A stretch of 64,000 nucleotides of DNA from Pararge aegeria (lineage: Eukaryota > Arthropoda > Insecta > Lepidoptera > Nymphalidae): NCBI RefSeq assembly GCF_905163445.1, contig NC_053205.1, positions 4,216,001 to 4,280,000 on the forward strand. Direction: 5' to 3'. Every line of letters starts with the position of its first letter. Position 1 is the first letter of the stretch. Positions 44,637 through 55,326 of the stretch are shown one piece after another. Made by a program: the position numbers and the translations under genes. The notes under the pieces were generated by a model, which had not been told where the DNA came from, made no database searches, and worked only from the letters and a program-made list of their open reading frames with translations.

Positions 44637-47600
44637 ATGTCGGACAGGTTAAAAAGTACACACAATGTATCGAACGAGGAAGTTATTGACGATTTAACAA
44701 AAGATTTACGGAGAACCCTCAGTTCCGGTGACGGTGATGACTTTGTTGGGGACCCGGGGTGTGGTGAGGAGCATGTCCAGCGAACTTCTGGCGATGCAGC
44801 GAAGGAAAGCCTTTCAGGTTATTATGTTTAATTTACATCATTTTATTGATTAGAACCTTACTATGTGTTGTGAATCATCGTACTTATTAAGTAATAGTCT
44901 CGATGTTTAAGCATTTTGGTTTCGATGAACAAATCAAGCCGAAAACAACTTCATAGCACCCCAGATACTATTATTGAAATTTATAAGTACAATTTTGCAG
45001 ATGACATTCCACTTAGCGACGATGACCTTGACAAGCACTCAAAAGGAGAAAGCGACAGCGAGGACAGTGATATTTCGTCCATGGACGAAGAGTCGCTCAG
45101 AGAGTCAGAAATGGAGCTCACAGACGACCAGAAGGAGCAGCGTAGGATAATAGCAGAGGAGCTGAAGACTGCGGGGAATAATGCCTTTAAAGACGCAGAA
45201 TATGAGAAGTCTATTGATAAATACACTGAAGGTAATTTAAGTTCTAGTGTCTATGGTGGTGTAATAACATAGACACTCTACAGACCCACTATAGGGTTAA
45301 ATTCAAATATTCTTTATTCATGTAGACTAATCACAGACACTAATAAAGTGTTCATACATATATGTTTATGTTATAGTGAGGTGATAGTGATAATTATGTT
45401 TGCCAACTTAAACCTAACTATGGGGTTCTAAATGGATCTGCTCTGGAATTGAGAAGGGTTCAGGGCACAGTCCACAGAAGGTTGGCTTCTCACACCTTTT
45501 GAGAACACATTTGGACTCTTAGGCATACAGGTTTCCTCATAATGTTTTCTTTCACTGTTAAATCAACTTATATTTTAATTTGCTTAAATTAAAAATACAC
45601 ACAACTCCTAGAAGATATTTTCAGTGACAGGATTTGAACTAGGTCCCCTTAAAGGCAGCCATAATTATACAAATAGTAATAGAAGAGATTTTTGTAACCA
45701 AAGTCGCACAAGTTCTGTTGCCAACCAGCCTGCAAAACCTATCAGGTGGGCAATCTGGTTGGGCCATTAACTAATACTCCAAAAAATTCAATCTTACAAT
45801 TTTTTGGTTCTACATATTATGCATAACTTTTATATGAGTTATCTGAGGCCTGGAACGTAGATACATTTTGAATTATGACTTTTCTCAGAATTTCATTGTT
45901 GTTTCGTATGAGGTACAAGTTACAAGTGATTTACCAAGTACTTGTTGCATCAAGTAAGTAAATTACTGTGTTAACTGTTTCACTCAGTTTCATTGTACTA
46001 AGTACTTCACATAATAGTGTGATTTCACATATTAGAGAAGCAAAATCAGGTTTCTAATGACACAATAACTAGGCAACTGCAAACAGTCACTCTGCTCCCA
46101 ATTAAAGTGTCATTAATGCAAGTTTAGTACGTCTTGTATTCAGGTTGCAAGTTTCTTTTATGCAAATTTAGTATGTCTCATATACAGCTCGAAAGTGTCT
46201 ATTATGCAAGGTTTGTATGTCTCGTATAAAGGTCGCAAGTGTCTTTTATGCAAGTTTGCAAGTGTCCTTTTTGCAAGTTTAGTACGTTTTGTATACAGGA
46301 AGTATGTGTCGTTTATGCAAATTTAGTACGTCTCATATTACGATACTTGCTTGTTGTCAACCAAGTGTCGTTTATGCAAGTTTAGTACGTCTCGTATACA
46401 GGAAGCAGTTCGTTTATGCAAGTTTAGTACTTCTTTTATTCAGCAAGCAAGTTTCTTTTATGCAAGTTTAGGATGTTTTGTATACAGCAAGCAAGTGTCG
46501 TTTATGCAAGTTTAGTACGTCTCGTATACAGCAAGTAAGTGTCGTTTATGCAAGTTTAGTACGTCTTTATACAGCAAGCAAGTGTCGTTTATGCAAGTTT
46601 AGTACGTCTCGTATACAGCAAGCAAGTGTCGTTTATGCAAGTTTAGTACGTCTTGTATTCAGGTTGCAAGTTTCTTTTATGCAAATTTAGTATGTCTCAT
46701 ATACAGCTCGAAAGTGTCTATTATGCAAGGTTTGTATGTCTCGTATAAAGGTCGCAAGTGTCTTTTATGCAAGTTCACAAGTGTCCTTTTTGCAAGTTTA
46801 GTATGTTTCATGTACAGGTCGCAAGTGTCTTTTATGCAAGTTAAGTACGTGTCGCATACAGCAAGCAAGTGTTGTTTATGCAAGTTTAGTACGTCTCGTA
46901 TACAGCAAGCAAGTGTCGTTTATGCAAGTTTAGTACTTTTTGTATACAGGAAGCAAGTGTCGTTTATGCAAGTTTAGTACATCTCGTATACAGCAAGCAA
47001 GTGTCGTTTATGCAAGTTAAGTACGTCTCGTATACAGCAAGCAAGTGTTGTTTATGCAAGTTTAGTACGTCTCTTATACAGCAAGCAAGTGTCGTTTATG
47101 CAAGTTTAGTATGTCTCTTATACAGTGAGCATATGTCGTTTATGCAAGTTTAGTACGTCTCGTATACAGGAAGCAGTTCGTTTATGCAAGTTTAGTACTT
47201 CTTTTATTCAGCAAGCAAGTTTCTTTTATGCAAGTTTAGGATGTTTTGTATACAGCAAGCAAGTGTCGTTTATGCAAGTTTAGTACGTCTCGTATACAGC
47301 AAGAAAGTGTCGTTTATGCAAGTTTAGTACGTCTTTATACAGCAAGCAAGTGTCGTTTATGCAAGTTTAGTACGTCTCGTATACAGCAAGCAAGTGTCGT
47401 TTATGCAAGTTTAGTACGTCTCGTATACAGCAAGCAAGTGTCGTTCAGGCAAGTTTAGTACGTCTCTTATACAGCATGCAAGTGTCGTTTATGCAAGTTT
47501 AGTACGTATTTTATTTAGCAAGCAAGTGTCTTTTATGCAAGTTTAGTACATGTCGTAAACAGGTCGCAAGTGTCTTTTATGCACATGCATATAATATAAA

Positions 47601-49789
47601 TGAAATAAAATAAATTCAATATACTACGACGATACACACATCGCCATCTAGCCCCAAAGCGTAGCTTGTGTTATGGATACTATGATGACTGTTGGTAATT
47701 TTTTATGAATAATATACATAAATACTTATACGTAGTCAGTGCAGTAATGAACAGTCAAACATCCAGACACTGAAAAACTTTCATGTACATCACACTAACA
47801 TTTTCCAGCTGTGGGCTTCAAGCCCACAGCCTTCGACTCCGAAATTAGGGTCGCTGCAAACTGTGCCTATCGGCCGTAATCATAATTTTACGGTAGTCAG
47901 TTCATCGTTACATACAATTTACACGTCAATTGTCACGCGCGATTTTTGACTACGACAATACACACACCGCCATCTAGTCCCAAAGTAAGCGTAGCTTGTG
48001 TTATGGTTAGTAAGATAACTGAGGAATATTTTTATGAATAATATACATACCTACATACTTATAATTTACATATAAACACCCAGACACTGAAAAACATTCA
48101 TGTTCATCACAGAAACATTTTCCAGTTGTGAAATCCGTCTATCAATAAGGTTATTTATACCATAAATTACGTCTTTTACATTCAGTTGTTTTTTTTCTAG
48201 CACTCTTCATGTGTCCACTCCAGTTCTCACAGCTGAGGTCGATATTATACAGCAACCGAAGTGCTGCCAAAATGAAGCTAGAGAAATACAAAAAAGCTAT
48301 AGAAGACTGCACGAAGTCGATAGAATTGGACGATAAATATGTCAAAGCTTACTACAGGTGCGTGTTTTAAAGTTTCGTGCATCCATTAATGCATCACCTT
48401 ACGATTACGATTTCCAGTAAACCACAGCACACTAACATCACATGCCAAACTAAAATCAAGTGTCGCCTGAGAGTTAGCTACGCGTTGCGCAGCGTAGGTA
48501 CTATGCACGTGTCTGTCTTTTACCTACAATAGGGTTGTCATAAGCGAACAATTGGAATGTTAATAAATTTCGTTTGTATGGAGAAGTAAATATGCTTTTT
48601 TTGATTTAATATTTTTACAGGGTGATTCCTTATGATTTTTTTTTATATAAATATATATATATAGACAAGTGCTTGACTGCAATCACAACTATTGGTAAGT
48701 GATGATGCAGCCTAAGATGAAGCGCGCTTACCTAGAAGATGATCTTGATTTGAAGGTACCCAAATTATACCCCTATGTCCAGAACTGGACGTCAATTGGT
48801 TGAAATGATGATTATGATACTTCAGTAATATTACGTAATTCCGTTACACGTTGTATATTAAAGTTCGTATGTATGTACTAAATAGTGTACCCCACCTATT
48901 AGTTTTGCTGGCAGAGATCGCTACTTAGCGATAAGGCCGCCTTTTGTATCCTGCTTCATTCTTCAGGTGTATGTTCTTTTTTTTGTCTCGCTTTTCTGAG
49001 TGGTGTACAAATAAAGAGTATAAATAAATAAATAAATTAATAAATAATTAAATAATAATAATAATAAAATTTTATTTCAGGCATAGCCATATTTATGTAC
49101 AGTGCACTTAACATTTAAAAAAAATTAAATAAAAAGAAGCACAAATTAAATTAACAATAATAATAATAATTATTACTTTTTTTTTTTGTGTGTGTCTTGT
49201 ATTGTTTCTAAGTTTGTGCAATAAAGTATTCTAAATAAAAAATGAAAAACAATTAAAATAATTAAAATAAAAAAAAAAAAAAAATTAAACACGAAACAAA
49301 TATAAAAAAAATATAATAAAAAAAAATGTTAGTAACAAAAACCAGTATCCTACTCGTATTTTAGTCAACTTATACCCAAAACTATACCGGTCCAACAAAC
49401 CAGGCTCTTGATGTGGCCCTCCTATAGCCCGTGTGTGCACCATTCCAGCACCTCCAGAATGAGTTAAAGATAAAATATATTTAAAAATACTGGTTTAATT
49501 ATATTCCAGACGAGCACAGTGCTACGAGGCCACAGAAAAACTAGACGAATGCCTAGCCGACTACAATAAGATTCTGGAACTCGATCCGTCGCATAAAGAA
49601 GCACAAAACGCCACACTCCGCCTACCGCCGTTGATCGAGGCGAGGAATGAAAAACTCAAAGCAGAAATGCTGGGTAAGCTTAAAAACCTTGGTAACATGA
49701 TCCTGAAACCCTTCGGGCTGTCCACGGAGAACTTCCAGTTGGAACCGGACGCGGAGTCTAAAGGTTACAAGATTAACTTCAAGCAATAG
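44637..49789 (+). CDS. Ttc1: TTC1-like tetratricopeptide repeat protein, four exons
   Basis: Exons 44637-44817, 44965-45231, 48201-48357 and 49510-49789 give 294 residues; human TTC1 has 292. The N-terminus is acidic and Ser-rich. Three TPRs follow: ELKTAGNNAFKDAEYEKSID into YTEAL, SILYSNRSAAKMKLEKYKKA into SIELDDKY, and RRAQCYEATEKLDECLADYN into ILELDPSHKEA. The family-specific tail has EARNEKLKAEMLGKLKNLGN, MILKPFGLSTENFQ and YKINFKQ. Human TTC1 is described as a cytosolic TPR protein binding Hsp70/Hsp90 and small GTPase/Galpha partners; that is family knowledge. The exon 1-2 junction is the least certain: the acceptor CCCCAG at 44964 has a weak pyrimidine tract but is the only one in phase. 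Confidence 0.92.
45425..45670 (-). mobile_element. SINE family B, diverged copy (TTC1 intron 2)
   Basis: Contains gagaagggttcagggcacag, ggcatacaggtttcctcata and a B-box-like ggatttgaactaggtcccc. Confidence 0.6.
46105..47590 (+). repeat. 44 bp minisatellite with higher-order structure (TTC1 intron 2)
   Basis: About 33 units of a roughly 44 bp repeat, with core gcaagtttagtacgtctcgt and atacagcaagcaagtgtcgt. Variant units recur in blocks. A run at about 46132-46260 is copied at about 46650-46780, and another at about 46378-46500 at about 47150-47270. All frames across it (SKCRLCKFSTSRIQQ...) are repeat-encoded and not genes. Confidence 0.93.
47600..47878 (-). mobile_element. Metulj-like SINE, near full length
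   Basis: Minus orientation, from tail (tatactacgacgatacacac) to head (ctatcggccgt). It abuts the minisatellite. Confidence 0.7.
47945..48135 (-). mobile_element. Metulj-like SINE, head missing
   Basis: tacgacaatacacacaccgc to acattttccagttgtg, ending 65 bp before TTC1 exon 3. Confidence 0.7.
48605..48858 (-). repeat. MITE family A with a nested SINE C fragment
   Basis: Left end gatttaatatttttacaggg. Right end aattccgttacacgttgtat. Between them, 48664-48800 (cttgactgcaatcacaacta, gtaagtgatgatgcagccta) is the 3' part of the tRNA-derived SINE seen at 50314, in reverse. Confidence 0.65.
48870..49070 (+). mobile_element. LINE 3' end fragment
   Basis: Near-identical to 28040-28260: gcagagatcgctacttagcg, then ctgagtggtgtacaaataaa and an (AATA)n tail. 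Confidence 0.7.
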
Positions 49790-49887
49790 CGTTCAAACGG
49801 AATCTTGGGGGCCATTTTTTTGTTATTTCTTGTCTTATTATGCAAATATTGGTTAGAAGCAGGCGTTACTTTGCGGAAATCCATAAT

Positions 49888-50245
49888 GTATTGTGAAAAT
49901 TAAGCTTAATTTGCTATACTACGCGTACAGCAGGAGAATCTGTATGGTGTTATTTATAATTTCCTCAATCCTTATACTCCACACCAAACCGATCAATATA
50001 TCCTCTACGCACGTTTCGCTCCGAAACCGAAATTGGCCAAATGTGTCGCCTTTTGTACCTTTACCCCCTACCCCCCTACCCTACCTTATCTATCTAAGCC
50101 CCTCCCATCTCATTAGTGCCTCTGAAAATATAGAGGCACTGATTATGGATTAAGGATTGAGGAAATTATAAATTACAAATTACACCATACAGATTCTCCT
50201 GCTGTTCGCGGAGTATAGAAATTTAGGCTTATTTTTCATAATTTA
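49888..50245. mobile_element. MITE with long inverted repeats, in the TTC1 3' region
   Basis: About 85 bp arms. The left has acagcaggagaatctgtatg and the right has catacagattctcctgctgt. A pyrimidine-rich centre (taccccctacccccctaccc) lies between them. It begins about 100 bp after the TTC1 stop codon. A fragment of the same family lies at about 52975-53040. Confidence 0.8.
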
Positions 50246-50313
50246 TTATGTAAATAATTGTTTTATAACTTTTTAATGTAATGTATCAAGTTGCGGTGAA
50301 AGAAAGGTTGTGA

Positions 50314-50625
50314 CGACCTCCGTGGCGCAACGGTTAGCACTGTGAAGGCAGAGGCAATTTGGGAATTTATTATTTCTGGATTTTCTCTGGTCTGGTAGGT
50401 GGCTTTGGCCGTGGCTAGTAGGCACCCTACCGACAAAGACGTGCCGCTAAGCGAGTTAGTGTTCTGCTGCGATGTCGCGTAAAAACCTATATTAACCTGT
50501 AGGGGGTAAAATTATTATACTCCCTAACAGGTTAACCCGCATCATCTTAAACTGCATCATCACTTACCACCAGGTGAGATTGCAGTCAAGAGATATTTGG
50601 CTTCGCCCATGCTAGCCGTGCAGAC
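50314..50625 (+). mobile_element. tRNA-derived SINE family C, full length
   Basis: The head acctccgtggcgcaacggtt is a clear A box, but the B-box segment is deleted here (gtgaaggcagaggcaatttg). The body ggtggctttggccgtggcta and the end catcatcacttaccaccagg with tgagattgcagtcaagag match a common lepidopteran SINE. Confidence 0.75.
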
Positions 50626-50652
50626 GGTCCATTAGCTTGTTCCGTCAATCAT

Positions 50653-50897
50653 TAGTTTGACGGCCAATTGGCGCAGTGGGCAGCGACCCGCTTTCTGAGT
50701 CAAGGCCGTGGGTTCGATTCCCACAACTGGATAATGTTCAAGAATGCTATACGGTGTCTGGCTGTTTATTTGTATATAATAAGTATATATGTATTTTTTA
50801 TAAAAATATGTATCAGTTATCTTAGTGCCCATAACACAAGCTACGCTTACTTTGGGGCTAGATGGCGATGTGTGTATTGTCGTAGCATATTTATTTT
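50653..50897 (+). mobile_element. Metulj-like SINE, full length, plus strand
   Basis: Head ggccaattggcgcagtgggc (A box) and gtgggttcgattcccacaac (B box), body, then tggggctagatggcgatgtg and the tgtcgtagcatatttatttt tail. This is the best-preserved copy. Confidence 0.85.
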
Positions 50898-51312
50898 GAT
50901 GAGTTTTACGCCATATTACATCTTTTAGATAATTTTTTATAGATGGTACTTAAGTCTAATTTTTTTAATTAAACAAATTAAAAAAAAAAATATTAAGCGC
51001 CCTACGTATGCTAATCTTTGAGGGGTATTTAATTTAATTTTTATATATTATTTATTTATAATGATTACTTTAAGAAAACTTTTTCGAAGACAGCTTGGCG
51101 GCTTAAATAAGCGTGGCGGTACTTCCTAATCTCTTTTACTGCTGCCTAAAAAAAAAAAAAATACTTTACACTAAGAATTAATTAAATTTATTTACATAAT
51201 AAGACAAAGAAATACTTGAGTATATAAAAATTAATAGTGCAAGTTTTGTTGTACGCATCATCAATAGGTTATTAGAGTCCACTGTTGGACTAAATGCCTC
51301 CCCTAAAGGTAG
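50898..51312. other. Intergenic, AT-rich
   Basis: Nothing recognised; A-runs near 50980 and 51150. Confidence 0.4.
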
Positions 51313-51320
51313 GGTACGCC

Positions 51321-51447
51321 CAGTGGTGTGCACTGCGTTTCTTACCAGGTATTGCATAAAACTGCAAAATATCTCCACGTACACGAGTTGTAATAAAAAT
51401 TTTTGGGTAAGCAGTGCTTTTGTGCATGTATGAAGTGCACGCCACTG
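51321..51447 (+). mobile_element. hAT MITE (127 bp), complete ends
   Basis: Ends cagtggtgtgcactgc and gaagtgcacgccactg. Target duplication ggtacgcc / ggtatgcc (7 of 8 identical). Same family as 41113 and the larger element at 8475. Confidence 0.85.
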
Positions 51448-51729
51448 GGTATGCCCATAATCACCACGCTGGCCAGACTTTGGTGATCACAGTCTATGCT
51501 AGTAGTATGCACAGAGGATGCTACTGCACTGAGGTTTTGTGGTTACAACTGTATTCTGATTCTGTTGTGGTGACACAACACTAATTTAACAGGTCTAAAA
51601 GTTTCACAATATATCCCGTAGAAAGAGATAGCATCTATCGTTTATTCTTTCTAATTTGTTTTTATTTTTAAATTCAATGCTTAAAAATAATATAGAAAAA
51701 CTATTAAAATTTTATAAAAAAAAAAAAAC

Positions 51730-51950
51730 ATCCACCCTCCGCTTGCGGGGCTTTTGAATGCCCAAGCAACCGGCGGTCAGGGCTCCAGAGTGAGGAACCT
51801 CCTCACAATAGGCGCCGTTTCAAGGACTACTGCCTTCTGTATCCGACCCTTGATCCAACAACCAAGCGAAAGCTTCTTAAGATGTTGGTCGAAGCTAGCT
51901 TGCTTTTTCTTTTCTCTCTCTCTCTCTCTCTCTTTCCGTAGAAAGAGATA
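51730..51950 (+). repeat. Dispersed repeat (pair with 28270) ending in a (TC)n tract
   Basis: ccaccctccgcttgcggggc through ctcacaataggcgccgtttc is the inverse of 28275-28380. It continues about 100 bp further and ends at a (TC)n microsatellite (51915-51938). Confidence 0.65.
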
Positions 51951-52089
51951 GCATTATTTTTACACCTGTTAATTTAGGTTATTAAGATATCTGTGTACAA
52001 TAGACATTGAATGGCCATTCAATAGCTCACAGCTTGCAGATACAGCAACTTTTCTGACAGTTTCTAACTATATGAAATTCTAAATTAAT

Positions 52090-52360
52090 TTATTTCAAGT
52101 AGGTAGGCCTAATATAAGCACTTTTGAAACGTCAAGTCTGAAAGTTCGGAATGCAGATTCTACCGAGAAGAAGCCGGCAAGAAACTCAGCAGTTGCTTTT
52201 TTCCAATATCAACAATTTACATTTTACATTATTAAATTCATTTTTCTATCTTGTGAGAGATGAAAACGGAGCTGGATACTGCCAAGCTACCTTGTCATTA
52301 AAGAAATTCATCAACTGTATAGTAACCTTGCTGTAATAAATGTGTTTTAACATATTCTTT
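52090..52360 (-). mobile_element. LINE 3' fragment
   Basis: taagcacttttgaaacgtca, accgagaagaagccggcaag and aactcagcagttgcttttt are the reverse-oriented relative of 41750-41935. Confidence 0.6.
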
Positions 52361-52845
52361 AAACTAATGCATTGGTAGGTCCAAAATTAACTTAGTAATC
52401 ATATTATAAAAGCGTATACTCATTCCCACAAATGTGACTTTCAATATTTTTTAAATTCAGAAATTAAAAATTCTCCAATTGCTGTTGCTATCAAACTCGG
52501 AACCTCGAACTTATTCACCACTGTGTCAGTGCTTAGCGTGTATCAGTTACTATTAGGTGGATTGCAACTGCCTATGCATAAAAAAAAACACTGTAGTTGG
52601 CAACTCGATGAAAAAGTTACTGAATAGGTTTATTATTTATAATAATTGCAAGTGTGCATAAATGTAATCAAATTAAAAAAGACCTACAAAAACCAACTTG
52701 CTTCAGCCTAACAATGGAGCAATAACCCACCATGCTCCTCCCGTGCCACAAATGCCATTATTATGCAGTTTAGTAACAATACCATAACCAAGCATTTATT
52801 TACAATTTCCTTAATAAATATGGTGCTGAATATTTAAAAAATTAT
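52361..52845. other. Intergenic, unassigned
   Basis: No gene or identifiable repeat seen. Confidence 0.4.
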
Positions 52846-52847
52846 AG

Positions 52848-52965
52848 TATACAACGTGGAACGCAATTGCAATATACTGTTGTATAAGTATTGAAGGGTG
52901 TATAAGTATATTTCATAAGAACCCTGTAAAAATTTTAAATTAAAAGAAGCATATTTTTCTAATAA
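52848..52965 (+). repeat. MITE family A copy
   Basis: tacaacgtggaacgcaattg, gggtgtataagtatatttca and aaccctgtaaaaattttaaa. Confidence 0.65.
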
Positions 52966-53040
52966 TAAATTGCACCGTACAGATTCCCCTGATCCATTTT
53001 TCGTGGATTATAGCAAATTCAGCTTAATTTAACATTGTAT

Positions 53041-53580
53041 ACATTTAAACATGTTCTTCTCCTTCTTCTTCTTCTTCTGCTTGCGGCTCAGGTTCGTCTG
53101 GTCCCTGGTGTCACGTCGACCGGCTACGATCTATTGTGACGCCGCTGTCTAGATCTCCCAGCAAGCGTTGGTCGCCTTCAGGAAAAGCAGCACTTTCCTT
53201 GCTGGAAGAAATTTAGCATCCTCTGGTTGCATTATGTGTAAACATGTTATTTTAAAGCATACGAATTTATTTAAAGGATTCCAAATAGCATCAAGTTATG
53301 CATTCCTGTTGATTTTTGTATGGCACTCGGGCACTGGTTTTATATACTTTGAATGGCATTCTGTGGAGATAATTAGACGAGCATTCAAACAAGAATAATT
53401 GATGTAAGATGCTTGTTATATATTGTTGTATATTGAATAAATTTAGCTTCAAATTTATAATGTATTTTATTTGCAACCAATCGATGGACGTAGCTGTTAT
53501 TTTTAAATGAATTGTGATATTTATGAAGTTATTTTCAACCCTATTTGTCGGCTACATTTTGCTCACTTTCTCATTATCAT
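53041..53580. other. Intergenic; GC-richer unassigned block, then AT-rich DNA
   Basis: 53050-53210 contains a CTT-rich run and a GC-richer block (ggttcgtctggtccctggtg) that may be a LINE remnant. No frame there is recognisable. Confidence 0.35.
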
Positions 53581-53582
53581 CA

Positions 53583-53895
53583 AAAAAACCCATTACTGAC
53601 CCACTTCAGGACACGAGTCTCCTCCCACAATGACTCTCACCTTTAACTTTTCCAAGTTATGTGTGTATTCAGCCATTAAAATATCACTTGCTTCAACGGT
53701 AAGGTAAAACATGTTTTGGAAACCTGCATGCTTGAGAGTTCTCCATAATTTTCTCAAAAGGTGTGTCGAGTCCATCAATCCACACTGGGCCAGTTTGGTG
53801 GACTATGGCCTTAACAGGTTTCTTCCCACAATGAGAAAGGGTTGAGGCTGTAGTCCACCACGCTGGCCCAGTGCGGGTTGGTGGACTATTTTCTC
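53583..53895. mobile_element. Two SINE family B fragments, head to head
   Basis: 53583-53805 runs in plus orientation to ggtggactatggccttaac. 53812-53890 is the same 3' segment inverted (tgaggctgtagtccaccacg, ctggcccagtgcgggttggt). Confidence 0.6.
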
Positions 53896-54780
53896 TTTAT
53901 ACCGGTGCTCCTCTATTACGAGAAAATAAAAAGTGTGTTATAACATTGAAAATATTTTATTCTCTTATATAAACTTTATTTACATATAATTAGTACATTA
54001 ATAGTGAAACACACAGTTTTTGGTCCCATTCTAATATAAGCTAGCAATAATATTAAAATAACACGATTATATTCAAATAACGGCGGTAAGGCAATTCGGG
54101 TCCCTTTATACTTCACGCATTCCCATTGGTTTGTAACTGGGGGAATCCCCATAAGCCATATAATATCAAATTAGCAGGTAGATATATGATAGACATGGAA
54201 ATATTTGTATTGTCCTGGATGAAGCTCTAAACGAAAATCCAGGATCGAGTATATCTCCAGGATATCAGCATAAAGCAGCCTCTATCTTCCAGAGTTCAAG
54301 GTCATAACAGTTTATTCTGCGACTTAACCAGTCGTTAACAATTGTCTGTTGTTTTTGTGGTTCAACAAGACAATGACGAAGATACCAGATGGGTCATACC
54401 TAAATGAATGCAAGACAAGAGTCTTGGAGGGGTGGAGGTGCTTATCAAGCGAACCACATCAGATCACCAAGATGAACGCGACAATTCAGCCATGGGGATT
54501 CATGCCATTCAGTCAAAACACGGGGATTCCCCGCAGGCAGGCCCTATCCACTCTATAAGGAACATAGTCTGAGATGAATGAAGGAGATCGGAAATGCAGA
54601 ATAGGTCTTTTTCCCCTACATAAAATAAGCTACTTTAGTTTATTGCGATAAAAATATTTTGATTTGTGCACATTGTTTTGTGGCTTTAATTACCACTCAT
54701 TCCAACCCCATTCTTAGTACAATAAGTCCACCTTGCGACCTGCGTGTGACCAATCATAGGGCAAATATGTATTTTACGCC
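53896..54780. other. Intergenic, unassigned
   Basis: A moderately complex stretch at 54190-54570 has a 69-codon open frame with no recognisable motif. I do not call a gene. Confidence 0.4.
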
Positions 54781-54784
54781 ATCC

Positions 54785-54875
54785 AGCTCATAAAGGCCCA
54801 CTACAGGGCACAGGTCTCAGAATGAGAAGGATTTAGGCCACAGTACGCTGGCCTAGTGCGGATTGAGATTCCGGA
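54785..54875 (-). mobile_element. SINE family B fragment
   Basis: aggcccactacagggcacag and tcagaatgagaaggatttag, the 3' segment of the family. Confidence 0.55.
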
Positions 54876-55326
54876 CACAGGCATACAGGGCCAAATGGTT
54901 ACACTCTCAATTAGTTCACACAGTTTATTATTGCAAAATGTTTAACTCTAATTAGTTCACACAGTCAAGCTCTAGAATTTTAAGCTTAAATGGCATATTT
55001 ATTTATGTTAGGGTCCCAACATGTTTAGTGAAAATTCCACCATATATGAATAAGTACAAGTCAATTCGGCCCCTCCGACAACGAATGGCTGGTAAGTGCG
55101 GAATAGTACGCCTCAGCTTTGCTCGCGCGCCGGTACTGACAATGAGTATACAAAGTCGACACTTATAACAACTAGATCATGAAATTGATAGTACAAAGCA
55201 GCACAAGACCATGGTGTGCGGAAAAAACTGTAGACGACCGTAACATAATAGAATGATTAAACATAACCCACGACCTATCTACCTAGTAAGACAAGGCTTT
55301 AGTAGAAGACTGATTTATAATAAAAC
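54876..55326. other. 3' flank of the dioxygenase gene
   Basis: AT-rich with no repeat recognised. It presumably holds the 3' UTR of the minus-strand gene. Confidence 0.4.

Noticed and set aside
44912..44964. Alternative start of TTC1 exon 2 at the AAG before 44912 or the AAG before 44939
   Set aside because: Both acceptors are out of phase with exon 1; the CAG at 44963-44964 keeps the frame.
46289..47458. Cys-rich frames with VYASLVRLV and SKCRLCKFSTSRIQQ repeats
   Set aside because: Encoded by the 44 bp minisatellite; both strands give similar frames, and it lies in an intron.
46105..47590. CRISPR-like array
   Set aside because: Units are contiguous variants with no unique spacers; this is a eukaryotic minisatellite.
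54349..54558. 69-codon frame MFLWFNKTMTKIPDGS...
   Set aside because: No homology I can recognise and no neighbouring exon signals.
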